Shown: positions 18,198 through 27,236 of the stretch, in pieces
How positions within the stretch are numbered: the stretch's first letter is position 1
Layout: each line of letters starts with the position of its first letter
Source: Prochlorococcus sp. AG-449-P16
Lineage (GTDB): Bacteria; Cyanobacteriota; Cyanobacteriia; PCC-6307; Cyanobiaceae
NCBI GenBank assembly: GCA_003212175.1
Contig: QCQN01000005.1
Coordinates: forward strand, 1 to 46,086
Direction of reading: 5' to 3'
Length of the DNA: 46,086 bases
Translations under genes and position numbers: made by a program
The notes under the pieces: model-generated
Seen by the model: only the letters and a program-made list of their open reading frames with translations
Told to the model about the DNA's origin: nothing
The model's database searches: none

Positions 18198-19073
18198 ATG
18201 ACTACTTTAAAGAAAATAAAGAAATTAATATACAAACTATTTAAAGCAATTTATTTAGTTCCTATTATTTACGAAATATTTCTAGAAAGTCATTATCAAA
18301 AAAGAAGAAAAACAAGTAGAAATCCATTTTTAAGATCCTTTAGGCGATATTCCATATTTTCCCAATCCGATGAAGACAGTATTATTGATGAGATTACAAA
18401 AAGAATTGGAATAGAAAAAGGAATATTTATTGAGCTTGGAGTTGGGGATGGGACCCAAAATAATACATTGAGTCTTTTAGCTCAGGGTTGGAAAGGATTA
18501 TGGATTGGAAACGAAGAAATTGTTTTTAAACCTGGAAAAAATTTAAAATTTGTAAAGTCTTGGATCACAAAGGATAATATTAATGCGATTATTTCTTCAA
18601 ATCTTTATTTTCTCAATAATGAGATGAAATCTTCGAAAAATGAGATTGATCTCCTTTCTATTGATCTTGATGGTAATGATTTTTACATTTGGGAAGCTGT
18701 TCTATCCTCTGGATTTGAGCCAAAAATCATAATTGCAGAATACAATGGCACCCTTGGCCCGCGGGCAAACTGGAGAATGCGTTACGAGCCATCTAATAAT
18801 TGGAAATCAAGAAATGATAACTATTTTGGGGCATCTTTCCTTTCGTTAGTTAAATTATTCAAAAAATATAATTATTTTCCACTGTGTTGTAATTCTGATA
18901 CTGGAGTTAATTTATTTTTAGTAAGGAGAGAATTTCTAAATAATTTTAAAGAGATCGAATTTACGAATCTAATTGATATTTATGAGCCTCCCCATTACGC
19001 ACTATCAATATTTAGCAAGACCCATAATTTTTCATTGTCAACTTTGCATGATATTACCGGTGAAAGGGACTAA
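18198..19073 (+). CDS. FkbM-like SAM-dependent methyltransferase
   Basis: This 291-residue protein has a basic, hydrophobic N-terminal 40 residues that may bind the membrane. A methyltransferase core follows, with SQSDEDSIIDEI near 54 leading to motif I FIELGVGDGTQNN, and LLSIDLDGNDFYIWEAVL, the FkbM-type acidic motif. Enzymes of this family often O-methylate sugars or lipids. It stands alone between the divergent nonulosonate operon and the sulfotransferase, with 127 bases to the latter. The substrate is not inferable. Confidence 0.7.
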   Translation: MTTLKKIKKLIYKLFKAIYLVPIIYEIFLESHYQKRRKTSRNPFLRSFRRYSIFSQSDEDSIIDEITKRIGIEKGIFIELGVGDGTQNNTLSLLAQGWKGLWIGNEEIVFKPGKNLKFVKSWITKDNINAIISSNLYFLNNEMKSSKNEIDLLSIDLDGNDFYIWEAVLSSGFEPKIIIAEYNGTLGPRANWRMRYEPSNNWKSRNDNYFGASFLSLVKLFKKYNYFPLCCNSDTGVNLFLVRREFLNNFKEIEFTNLIDIYEPPHYALSIFSKTHNFSLSTLHDITGERD

Positions 19074-19200
19074 AATTAAACAATGATTTTTGTGAAAAAT
19101 ATCCTAACTATATATACATAATTATTTAATTCATTTTTACCTATGAAGACAATATTAAAACTTAATTTTTGGGTATAATATTTAATAAATTTTAGAGCTT

Positions 19201-19944
19201 ATGTATATCACAAGTGATTGTTATTTTATTCACATACCTAAAAATGGAGGCACTTATGTGAGACATCTTTTACTTAATCAAAAAGATGGTTTTCGGCCTC
19301 CTCAGAATAAAAGTTTAAATTATTTTAAAAAGAAAATCGCAAAGAATTTTTTTTCTTTTTCATTTTTAAATGAAGTTGATAAAAAATTGTATATTAATCA
19401 AATTGAGCAAAGGCATTTAAAAATTAGAAACATACATCCATATTTGATGTCTCTTAGAAAAGATAAATTAGAATATATTGCTATTTTGAGAGAACCCATA
19501 GATAGATTCAAAAGTATTTACTGCCAAACTGTAAAGAGACAGCATAGAGAAAAATTTAAAAGACTTTTAAACTGGTCAAAAGATAAAGGCTTTGGAAAGA
19601 TCAATATTAATCTTTTTGTAAATTATCTTTTTTCAAATAATAAAGATTTAGAATTGCAGAAAAGTTATGTTGATTATCCTTTAAGTTATAAAAGACAAAT
19701 ATCTAAAGTTACACTTATAAAATTGAATAACTTAACAAATTATATGAATACAAGATTCAAATTAAAATTGAATGATTCTTTAACTGAAAAAGAAATAGGT
19801 ATAATTAAAAATTCTAGGCACTCCGATAAAGTAATACTAGAAAATGATAATTTAATTTGTTGGGAAACAAGTCTCACAAAAGAATCACTCGAAAAATTAG
19901 AGATACTTTATAAATTAGATTTTGACTTATGGAACTCTATTTAA
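19201..19944 (+). CDS. Carbohydrate sulfotransferase-like protein
   Basis: This 247-residue protein opens with YFIHIPKNGGTYVRHLL (residues 8-24), the PAPS 5'-phosphosulfate loop of the Sulfotransfer_2 type. The 3'-phosphate motif is at 95-107, ILREPIDRFKSIY, with R97 and S105 in the expected places. It would transfer sulfate from PAPS to a glycan hydroxyl in the cytoplasm. Known relatives include glycosaminoglycan and Nod-factor sulfotransferases. The PAP by-product would be cleared by CysQ (40790). Converging neighbours end at 20031, so it is probably monocistronic or follows the FkbM gene. Confidence 0.8.
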   Translation: MYITSDCYFIHIPKNGGTYVRHLLLNQKDGFRPPQNKSLNYFKKKIAKNFFSFSFLNEVDKKLYINQIEQRHLKIRNIHPYLMSLRKDKLEYIAILREPIDRFKSIYCQTVKRQHREKFKRLLNWSKDKGFGKININLFVNYLFSNNKDLELQKSYVDYPLSYKRQISKVTLIKLNNLTNYMNTRFKLKLNDSLTEKEIGIIKNSRHSDKVILENDNLICWETSLTKESLEKLEILYKLDFDLWNSI

Positions 19945-19958
19945 AAAAAGTTATAAAA

Positions 19959-19974
19959 ATTGTATTAATACAAT
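19959..19974. terminator. 16-bp perfect palindrome between convergent gene ends
   Basis: ATTGTATTAATACAAT reads identically on both strands and can fold as a 6-bp stem with a TTAA loop. It is flanked by A-runs on the left and AATTT on the right. Its position between two convergent stops suggests a weak bidirectional terminator, but A/T palindromes arise by chance in this background. Confidence 0.3.
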
Positions 19975-20030
19975 AATTTCAAATACAAGAAGAGAAAGTC
20001 AAATACTATAAAATTAGTTCTCAAAAAAAA

Positions 20031-21143
20031 CTATTTTTCAAAGTATGATCTTATTGTCCGAATTATTTTTTTCAGATCTACATCTTTGATTGTGGGATAA
20101 CTTGGGAGTATTATCCCTCTACTTGATAATTGACTTGTTAAATCTGTACTTTTTATGTAGTCAAAATTTTTATACATTGGCATTCTATGAGCTGGATAGA
20201 ATAGTGGCCTCCATCCTATTTTGTTCAAATCTAAAAGTTCTGTTAGTTTCTTTCTATCTTTTGTAGTTTCAAATAATATTGATGTAACCCAGAATAATTG
20301 TTCTTTCTCTTTTTTTTGAAAAGTGACTGGCAAGTCTGATAGTGCGGCTTTGTATTTTTCATGCAAAAGGTTTTTTTTCTTAATTGTTTTATTAATTTCC
20401 CTAATTTGTCCAACTCCAATTGCCGCTACAATATTTGTCATCCTATAGTTATAACCAATTTCAGTATGCCAATATCTTTTTTGGGGTGACATTGAATGGG
20501 ATTTTAGAAATTTGCAATATTCGATAATTTTCTTTTTTTTACTAATAATCATTCCACCTTCACCAGTTGAGATGGTCTTATTTCCAAAAAAACTGAAGGT
20601 TGCACATTCTCCATATTCTCCTAGTCTTTTTTTACCAAAATATGAACCTAATGCTTCTGCACAATCTTCAATTAGGACCCATTTCTTTTTCTTTATAATT
20701 TTGTTTAACTTATTCATATCACAACTAGCCCCGTATATATGAGGCACTAATATAAATTGTGCTTTTTGAGCATCTATTTTTTCTAATAGTTTAAGGTCTA
20801 TTTGCCAATTATCTTTATTTACATCAACGAATAATGGGGTAGCATTTTGATATTTGATAGCATTAATTGTCGCAATATATGTAAAGGAAGGTACGATTAC
20901 CGTACTGTTTTCATTAACACCACAAGCTTTTAATGCAAGATGAAGGGCTGTTGTGCCGTTAGTAGTTGCACAAGCATTAAATCCATTAAAAAGTTTTGAA
21001 AAACTACCTTCAAATTCTTTTATGTATCTACCATTTGCAGAAATCCAACCCGAATTTATGGCATTATTTGCAAGTTTTTTTGAGTAATTATTAATATCTA
21101 AATCATAAACAGGAATAAATGACCTAGGTTTTTTAAATATCAT
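20031..21143 (-). CDS. DegT-family sugar aminotransferase, GDP-perosamine synthase-like
   Basis: This 370-residue PLP aminotransferase has TNGTTALHLALKACG near 61-75, VPSFTYIATINAI, IEDCAEALGSYF at 168-179 and the PLP lysine K189 in ATFSFFGNKTISTGEGGM. That lysine context is the one I associate with GDP-perosamine synthases (RfbE/Per) rather than PseC or ArnB. Perosamine synthase aminates GDP-4-keto-6-deoxymannose, the Gmd product that is available from this same island. It stands alone on the minus strand between the sulfotransferase and kdsA. The class is certain; the exact substrate is an inference. Confidence 0.75.
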   Translation of the reverse strand: MIFKKPRSFIPVYDLDINNYSKKLANNAINSGWISANGRYIKEFEGSFSKLFNGFNACATTNGTTALHLALKACGVNENSTVIVPSFTYIATINAIKYQNATPLFVDVNKDNWQIDLKLLEKIDAQKAQFILVPHIYGASCDMNKLNKIIKKKKWVLIEDCAEALGSYFGKKRLGEYGECATFSFFGNKTISTGEGGMIISKKKKIIEYCKFLKSHSMSPQKRYWHTEIGYNYRMTNIVAAIGVGQIREINKTIKKKNLLHEKYKAALSDLPVTFQKKEKEQLFWVTSILFETTKDRKKLTELLDLNKIGWRPLFYPAHRMPMYKNFDYIKSTDLTSQLSSRGIILPSYPTIKDVDLKKIIRTIRSYFEK

Positions 21144-21269
21144 TAATTTTAGGATTTTTTAAATGATAAGGTTTTCATAAATTAGGTAAGGAAATAATTT
21201 AATTGCTTTTTATAAAGGAATTCCTATATCTAATCAATTTTTTTAATTCATAATAATATAACCTAAAGA

Positions 21270-22112
21270 TTATTGAATTTTCAAATCTTTTTGCTTTTTA
21301 ATTAAATGATCAATTTCTTTAAGAGGTATAAGAAATTCCTCCAACTTTGATAAGGGTAAAGCTGATGGCCCATCACATTTTGCAATTTCCGGATCATTAT
21401 GTGACTCTAAAAATAAACCTGAAATTTTTGTAGCTATACCAGATTTGGCTAAATCAAATAATTGAGATCTTCTTCCACCTGATACTTCCGAACTTGCTTC
21501 TCTGCATTGAAGTGAATGGGTAACATCAAAAACTATTGGTAAATCGCCACAAGATTTCTTCATGACACCAATTCCTAAAAAATCTACTACTAAATTATCG
21601 TAACCGAATGATGTACCTCTCTCACATATGAGTAAATCCTGTTTCCCATATTGTTTAAACTTATCAACAATATTAAACATTTGGCTAGGACTAATAAATT
21701 GAGGTTTTTTGATATTAATAACACAAGTACTTTTCGCCATAGCTTTAATTAGTGAAGTTTGCCGAGCTAAAAAAGCTGGTAATTGAATTACATCACAAAC
21801 TTTTGATGCAATATCAACCTCATCTGGTAAATGAACATCTGAAATGATAGGAATATCTAATTTCTCTTTTATTTTAGAAAGAATTAAAATACCATCTTTT
21901 AGTCCAGGACCTGTATAAGAATTTATTGAAGATCTATTAGCTTTTTCATATGAAGCTTTAAAAACCAGATCTATATTTAATTTTTTACATACCTCCTGAT
22001 AATGTTTAGCAGCATATAGTGTTGAATCATAGTCCTCAAGTACATTTATTCCTCCAATTAAACAAAAATTTGTGCTATTCGAAAATCTAATATTTCCAAC
22101 AAAAACATCCAT
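21270..22112 (-). CDS. kdsA: 3-deoxy-D-manno-octulosonate 8-phosphate synthase
   Basis: It condenses arabinose 5-phosphate with phosphoenolpyruvate to give KDO 8-phosphate. Strong KdsA signatures are [13 protein letters not shown] near 18-30, [62 protein letters not shown] and [16 protein letters not shown]23 occupies the position where metal-dependent KDO8P synthases carry a cysteine, so it should be a metal-independent class I enzyme. Length, 280 residues, is normal. It is divergent from the kdsD-kdsC-kdsB operon with a 188-base gap. Confidence 0.95.
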   Translation of the reverse strand: MDVFVGNIRFSNSTNFCLIGGINVLEDYDSTLYAAKHYQEVCKKLNIDLVFKASYEKANRSSINSYTGPGLKDGILILSKIKEKLDIPIISDVHLPDEVDIASKVCDVIQLPAFLARQTSLIKAMAKSTCVINIKKPQFISPSQMFNIVDKFKQYGKQDLLICERGTSFGYDNLVVDFLGIGVMKKSCGDLPIVFDVTHSLQCREASSEVSGGRRSQLFDLAKSGIATKISGLFLESHNDPEIAKCDGPSALPLSKLEEFLIPLKEIDHLIKKQKDLKIQ

Positions 22113-22300
22113 GTAAAAAAAAAATTATTAAATTTAAGAATAACAAATTTGAATATACTATTTTAAATATTATTAAGCATCAATTTAATTAAATAAATAA
22201 ACTTTTATTTTATGATTTAAATAACTTTAAATAAAGAGTATTTTTAATACTTTTCTATTTTAAAATTGATTTACGCATAATATTATTTCTAAGATTTTTT

Positions 22301-23287
22301 ATGATCTCTTTATATCAATGTATGAAAGAGGAATCTGCGGCAATTTTAGCGGCTGCAAAAAGATTAAATAATGATCAAGTTGAAAAAATTTTAGTATCGA
22401 TGGAAAGATGCTTTAAAAATAAAAAGAAATTAGTTTTAACTGGGGTAGGTAAAAGTGGCATAGTCGCTAGAAAATTGGCAGCTACATTTACTTCAATCGG
22501 ATTTACTTCTATTTATTTAAACCCTTTGGATGCTCTTCACGGTGATTTAGGAATAGTGGATAAAAATGATTTATGTTTTTTGCTTTCAAATAGTGGAGAA
22601 ACTCAAGAGTTGCTTCAATTGATTCCTCACTTAAAGAGTAAAGGCTCTATTCAGATTGGAATATTGGGAAATCTCTATTCGACTTTGGCTAATCAGAGTA
22701 ATTTTTTATTGGATGCAAGTGTAGACAAAGAAGTCTGCCCTTTGAATCTTGCTCCAACAGCAAGTACTACTGTTGCGATGGCCATTGGGGATGCCTTAGC
22801 AGTTGTATGGATGGAAAAAAGAGGCATATCAAGAAAAGATTTTGCAGTTAATCATCCTGCAGGCAAACTTGGTAGAGAGCTGACATTAAAAGTTTTGGAT
22901 TTAATGAAACCATCTAATCAACTAAAAACATTATTCAAAAACTCGACTCTCTATGAGGTAATCTCGGAGCTTACACGAGGCTCAATTGGTTGTTGTTTAA
23001 TTAAAGAGAGATCTAAAGAAAATAAATTGCTTGGTTTAATTACAGATGGAGATTTGAGAAGGGCTTTGAAAAATCATGAACCAAGTAAATGGGAAACTCT
23101 TATGGCAAATGAAATAATGACAAAGGATCCTATAGTAGTTTCCTATGAAAAATTTGCAATTGAAGCGCTTGAATTAATGGAAAAAAATATAAAAAAACCT
23201 ATTTCTATACTTCCAGTAATAGGCAAGAACTCAGAATTTATTGGAATCTTAAGACTTCATGATCTAATACAAGCAGGATTAAGTTGA
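22301..23287 (+). CDS. kdsD: D-arabinose 5-phosphate isomerase
   Basis: It isomerises ribulose 5-phosphate to arabinose 5-phosphate for KdsA. A SIS domain (about 25-190) contains LTGVGKSGIVARKLAAT, LHGDLGIV, SNSGETQEL and ASTTVAMAIGDALA. HPAGKLGREL and a tandem CBS pair (about 205-328; ITDGDLRRAL and GILRLHDL) follow. Length, 328, matches KdsD/KpsF. The same order as in kps capsule loci and in E. coli kdsD-kdsC is kept. The TGA stop overlaps the kdsC ATG by one base. Confidence 0.94.
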   Translation: MISLYQCMKEESAAILAAAKRLNNDQVEKILVSMERCFKNKKKLVLTGVGKSGIVARKLAATFTSIGFTSIYLNPLDALHGDLGIVDKNDLCFLLSNSGETQELLQLIPHLKSKGSIQIGILGNLYSTLANQSNFLLDASVDKEVCPLNLAPTASTTVAMAIGDALAVVWMEKRGISRKDFAVNHPAGKLGRELTLKVLDLMKPSNQLKTLFKNSTLYEVISELTRGSIGCCLIKERSKENKLLGLITDGDLRRALKNHEPSKWETLMANEIMTKDPIVVSYEKFAIEALELMEKNIKKPISILPVIGKNSEFIGILRLHDLIQAGLS

Positions 23288-23868
23288 TGAGTTTAGGTTA
23301 TTTATCAATTAAATCAATATATTATGAATTAAAGTGGAGAAGCATTTTAAAAAGATTAAAGAAAATTGAAGTATTAATTTTGGATGTTGATGGAGTTCTA
23401 ACAGATGGTGGATTATGGTTTAATAGTTCTGGTGATATTTTGAAGCGATTTGACGTTAAAGATGGATTAAGTTTAAATTTACTTCAGGAGATAGGAATTG
23501 AGATTGTTCTTATAAGTGGAGGTCAAAGTAAGTCTACAGAAGCAAGAGCTCTTCAATTAGGGATTAAATACTATTTTTTTGGGGTTATGAATAAATATCA
23601 AAAATTAAAAGATTTTCAAAAGGAAAAAGGGGTTTCAACTGAAAAATGTGCATATATTGGAGATGATATTAATGATATAGTTGTGAGACCATTAGTTAGT
23701 CTTTTATTTACGCCTAATAATGCTTCAAAATCCTTAATAGCAATTTCTGACTTAAGACTTCAAAATAATGGAGGTTTTGGAGCTATAAGAGAACTTGCAG
23801 AAAGAATTTTAATCTCAAGGAGATTATGGAAAAACTTTTCAAAAAATGGCTGGGTAAAAAAAAATTAG
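23287..23868 (+). CDS. kdsC: KDO 8-phosphate phosphatase (HAD superfamily)
   Basis: It removes the phosphate of KDO 8-phosphate. The HAD nucleophile motif ILDVDGVLTDGG places D33 and D35 correctly. ISGGQSKSTEARA is motif II and YIGDDINDI is motif III, which is typical of small cap-less C0 HAD phosphatases like KdsC. An N-terminal extension of about 25 residues precedes the core. I choose the ATG at 23287, which overlaps the kdsD stop as TGATG; a TTG three bases earlier is also in frame. Length is 193 residues. Confidence 0.92.
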   Translation: MSLGYLSIKSIYYELKWRSILKRLKKIEVLILDVDGVLTDGGLWFNSSGDILKRFDVKDGLSLNLLQEIGIEIVLISGGQSKSTEARALQLGIKYYFFGVMNKYQKLKDFQKEKGVSTEKCAYIGDDINDIVVRPLVSLLFTPNNASKSLIAISDLRLQNNGGFGAIRELAERILISRRLWKNFSKNGWVKKN

Positions 23869-23885
23869 TAAATTTTATGTAAACA

Positions 23886-24611
23886 ATGAAAGATAAAGCT
23901 CAAAAAGTCATCCCTATTTTTATTGGTTATGATTCCAGAGAAAGAGTTGCTGCAAATGTTTTAATTGATAGTCTCTATCAAAAAGCAACTCACCCTTTAT
24001 CAATAACTCCTTTACTAAAAAATCAACTTGTTAAACAAGGATTTCATAATCGAGAAAAAGATAAAAACCAAAGTACAGAATTTTCCTTTACAAGGTTTTT
24101 AGTCCCTTATCTTATGAATTTTGAGGGATGGGCGATATTCATGGATTGTGACATGTTATGTAGAGCGGATATAAAAGAACTATGGGATCAAAGAGACGAT
24201 AATTATTCTTTGCTATGCGTAAAACATGATCATATACCTAAAGAAAGTAGGAAGTTTCTTGGAGAGAAACAATTACCATACCCAAAAAAAAATTGGAGTT
24301 CTTTGATGCTAATGAATTGTAAAAAATGTAAGGTATTGACTATCGATTACGTAAATAATGCATCAGGTCTAGATCTGCATAGGTTTAATTGGTTAGAAAA
24401 TGAAAAAGAGATCGGCGATATAAAAGGATTAGGTTGGAATCAACTTATAACATCAGAAAGTCTCCAAAACTTTAAAAAGAAAAACTTAAACCCCGAGTTG
24501 ATTCACTGGACATTAGGAGGACCATGGTTTAAAGATCAGAGAAATTTAGATGATGAATTTGTAATTGAATGGTTTAATGCTAGAGAGGAAGCTATGAGAT
24601 TATGGGACTAA
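23886..24611 (+). CDS. GT8-like glycosyltransferase embedded in the KDO operon
   Basis: This 241-residue protein starts IPIFIGYDSRERVAANVL, and has SFTRFLVPYLM near 67-77 and a metal-binding DxD motif in IFMDCDMLCRADI (D87, D89), as in GT-A glycosyltransferases of the GT8 type. WNQLITS and IHWTLGGPWF near the end resemble the GT8 C-terminal HxxGxxKPW region. It lies 17 bases after kdsC, and kdsB begins inside its last codons, so it is in the KDO operon and may act on a KDO-containing acceptor. Donor and acceptor are unknown. Confidence 0.68.
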   Translation: MKDKAQKVIPIFIGYDSRERVAANVLIDSLYQKATHPLSITPLLKNQLVKQGFHNREKDKNQSTEFSFTRFLVPYLMNFEGWAIFMDCDMLCRADIKELWDQRDDNYSLLCVKHDHIPKESRKFLGEKQLPYPKKNWSSLMLMNCKKCKVLTIDYVNNASGLDLHRFNWLENEKEIGDIKGLGWNQLITSESLQNFKKKNLNPELIHWTLGGPWFKDQRNLDDEFVIEWFNAREEAMRLWD

Positions 24612-25423
24612 ATAAGATACAAAAAACTATTATTGCAGTTCCTGCCAGATTGGATTCGTCAAGATTACCTAAGAAAGTTCTTCAAGATATTAACGGTAAA
24701 ACTATGCTTCAAAGAGTTTTAGAACAATGCAAAAAAGTAAAAATTCCCTCAGAAATATTTCTTTGTACAGATTCAAAAAAATTATCTGAAATAGCTGAAA
24801 ATATTGGTGTAAAGGTATACCTTACAGAAAGGGACTGCAAATCTGGGAGCGAGAGAATTGCTTCAGTAATCCCAGAACTTGTAAAAAGTTCTTGGGAGGG
24901 ATTTAATCAAAACAATTATTTAGAAGAAGATAATAAATTGGAACAAACATTAGTAATTAATGTTCAGGCTGATCAACCATTTTTAGATCCAAATATCATA
25001 AAAGAAATGCATCATTTCTTTTTATCCCAAGATATAACTCCAGAAGTTGTTACTCCTATTTACAAGTTAAATAAAAAGGATATTCATAACTCTTCTGTAG
25101 TTAAAACTTTAATAAATAAAAATGGAGAAGCAATCTATTTTTCTAGATCTGCTTTGCCTTATATTAGAGATGTCGAAAAAAAAGATTGGTATAAGCAATA
25201 TAATTACTTAGGTCATGTTGGTATTTATGGATATAGAGCTGATATTTTACATAAATGGTTTAATTATCCTTTTTCAAATTTAGAAAAATCTGAAAAACTA
25301 GAACAATTAAGATTGATTGATTCTGGAGTTAAAATAAATACGTTTGAAGTCGAAGGAGATTTTTTGTCTATTGATACAACTGAGGATTTATTAGAGGCTA
25401 GAAAATGGTTAAAAAAAAAGTAA
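24602..25423 (+). CDS. kdsB: CMP-KDO synthetase (3-deoxy-manno-octulosonate cytidylyltransferase)
   Basis: It activates KDO with CTP. Family motifs are TIIAVPARLDSSRLPKKVL near 9-27, CKSGSERIA, VINVQADQPFLDPN near 117-130, YFSRSALPYIRD, HVGIYGYRADIL, LEQLRLIDSG and FLSIDTTEDL. Length, 273, is slightly above the usual 245-255, with an insertion near 98-115 (SWEGFNQNNYLEEDNK). It overlaps the preceding gene by 10 bases and so is translationally coupled. The HVGIYGY and SERIA motifs separate it from the SpsF-type domain at 12924. Confidence 0.94.
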   Translation: MGLNKIQKTIIAVPARLDSSRLPKKVLQDINGKTMLQRVLEQCKKVKIPSEIFLCTDSKKLSEIAENIGVKVYLTERDCKSGSERIASVIPELVKSSWEGFNQNNYLEEDNKLEQTLVINVQADQPFLDPNIIKEMHHFFLSQDITPEVVTPIYKLNKKDIHNSSVVKTLINKNGEAIYFSRSALPYIRDVEKKDWYKQYNYLGHVGIYGYRADILHKWFNYPFSNLEKSEKLEQLRLIDSGVKINTFEVEGDFLSIDTTEDLLEARKWLKKK

Positions 25424-25437
25424 ATCTAAATTAAACA

Positions 25438-27207
25438 GTGACTAAAAGAGATTTTTTCATTAAAAAAGGATCCATCCAAATTTTATTTGAGATATGGAAG
25501 CACCTTTCAAAAAGGAGAAAAATACAATTATTAATATTCTCGATACTAAACCTTTTGAGTAGTTTCTCAGAGTCATTTTCTATAGCTATGACTTTACCTT
25601 TAATAAGTGTTCTCATTGATCCAAATCAAATGTGGCGCATTATATGGATTCAAAAATTGTTTTCTGCTTTCGGAATTAGTGAGCCATCTCAATTAATAGC
25701 TCCAATTACTGTTATTTTTATTATCGCTTCTTTATTATCTACTTTTATAAAATTATTTATCTTAAGAACGAATAATTTTTTTGCTGCTTCAATTGGAAAT
25801 GATATAAGTTGCCTTACTTATTCAAAGATACTTAATCAAACTTATGAGCAACAAATAGAAATGAATAGTAGTGAGGCTATATCTGCAGCTACAAATTATG
25901 CTGATGCTACAAGAGAAGCAATATATGGATCTTTAAATTTTTTGTCATATTCTTCTTTTGTTTTAACTATAGAAATAACATTATTTATTTTTAATTGGAA
26001 AGTTGCACTAGCATCTATTTTGGTATTTGGAATATCCTATTTTCTTGTATCTTATAAATCTAAACTTAAAATTTTAAAAAATGGAAAAATTATTGCAATC
26101 TATGGAAAAGAAAGAGTTAAATCTATTCAAGAAGGCCTTGGATCAATAAGAGATGTTTTATTGGGAAGTAAGCAAAAAATTTTTATAGATAAATATTCTA
26201 ATATTGATCTTATTTACAGAAGAAAAGCAGCTTCAAATAAATTTATTACTTTTTCTCCCAGATACATAATTGAAAACGTAGGGTTTATTTTTTTAGCAAT
26301 TATTGCTTATAAACTTGCAGGTAGAGAAAATGGGACAAATAATACATTAGCTATATTAGGCACTTTTGCGGTAGCTGCTCAAAAACTTTTACCATCTATG
26401 CAACAATGCTATAACTCAATTGGCACTATAAGATCAAATAAATCGAGTGTAGAAAAATTGCTTAGTATTTTAAACAAAAAAAGTAATTCTTATAATTTAG
26501 AATCAATTCAACCGTTTGATTTAAAAAGTCAAATAAAATTTTCAAATATTTCCTTCAAATATAATAATTCTACTAACCTAATTTTAAATAAAATTAACAT
26601 AGAAATAAAAAAAGGTGATCGTGTAGGAATTATAGGATCAACAGGAAGCGGCAAGAGTACTTTTACTGACATATTAATGGGTTTACTAAAACCAATAAGT
26701 GGAGAAATAATTGTTGATGGAGTCAACTTATATAATCAAAATGATCCTTTACAAATATTTAAATGGAGGTTGGCAATTTCACATGTGCCACAAAATATTT
26801 ATTTATCTGATTCTAGCTTTGCTGAAAATATTGCCTTTGGAATTCCTTTAAATAAGATTGACTTTTTAAGGGTAGAAAATGCTGCGAATAGAGCTAGGAT
26901 AGATAATTTTATAAGAGGAACTAGTAATAAATTTATGACAAAAGTTGGAGAAAACGGAATAAAATTAAGTGGAGGTGAAAGACAGAGAATAGGAATAGCT
27001 AGGGCTCTTTACCATAATTCAAAAGTAATAGTATTTGATGAAGCCACAAGCGCACTTGATGATAAAACAGAATCAGAGGTAATAAGTTCTTTAAATCAAT
27101 TAGATAAAGATCTTACTATTATTATAATTGCGCACAGATTGTCTACTCTTAAAGTTTGTAATAGAGTTTTAAAATTTGAAGGCTCAATTATCGAAGAGCT
27201 TATATAG
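25438..27207 (+). CDS. ABC exporter/flippase, PglK-like (fused permease and ATPase)
   Basis: A half-transporter of 589 residues. About six membrane helices span residues 33-330, starting SSFSESFSIAMTLPLISVLI, which parallels PglK. An ATPase domain covers about 365-589, with Walker A GSTGSGKST at 400-408, signature LSGGERQRIGIARAL, Walker B VIVFDEATSALD and the H-loop IIAHRLST. PglK flips lipid-linked oligosaccharides across the plasma membrane; MsbA-type lipid export is an alternative. The start is a GTG at 25438, 15 bases after kdsB. Since no Wzx is visible in the window, this is the best flippase candidate. Confidence 0.85.
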   Translation: MTKRDFFIKKGSIQILFEIWKHLSKRRKIQLLIFSILNLLSSFSESFSIAMTLPLISVLIDPNQMWRIIWIQKLFSAFGISEPSQLIAPITVIFIIASLLSTFIKLFILRTNNFFAASIGNDISCLTYSKILNQTYEQQIEMNSSEAISAATNYADATREAIYGSLNFLSYSSFVLTIEITLFIFNWKVALASILVFGISYFLVSYKSKLKILKNGKIIAIYGKERVKSIQEGLGSIRDVLLGSKQKIFIDKYSNIDLIYRRKAASNKFITFSPRYIIENVGFIFLAIIAYKLAGRENGTNNTLAILGTFAVAAQKLLPSMQQCYNSIGTIRSNKSSVEKLLSILNKKSNSYNLESIQPFDLKSQIKFSNISFKYNNSTNLILNKINIEIKKGDRVGIIGSTGSGKSTFTDILMGLLKPISGEIIVDGVNLYNQNDPLQIFKWRLAISHVPQNIYLSDSSFAENIAFGIPLNKIDFLRVENAANRARIDNFIRGTSNKFMTKVGENGIKLSGGERQRIGIARALYHNSKVIVFDEATSALDDKTESEVISSLNQLDKDLTIIIIAHRLSTLKVCNRVLKFEGSIIEELI

Positions 27208-27236
27208 TAAGATTATGATTTATTTAAAAGTTTAGG

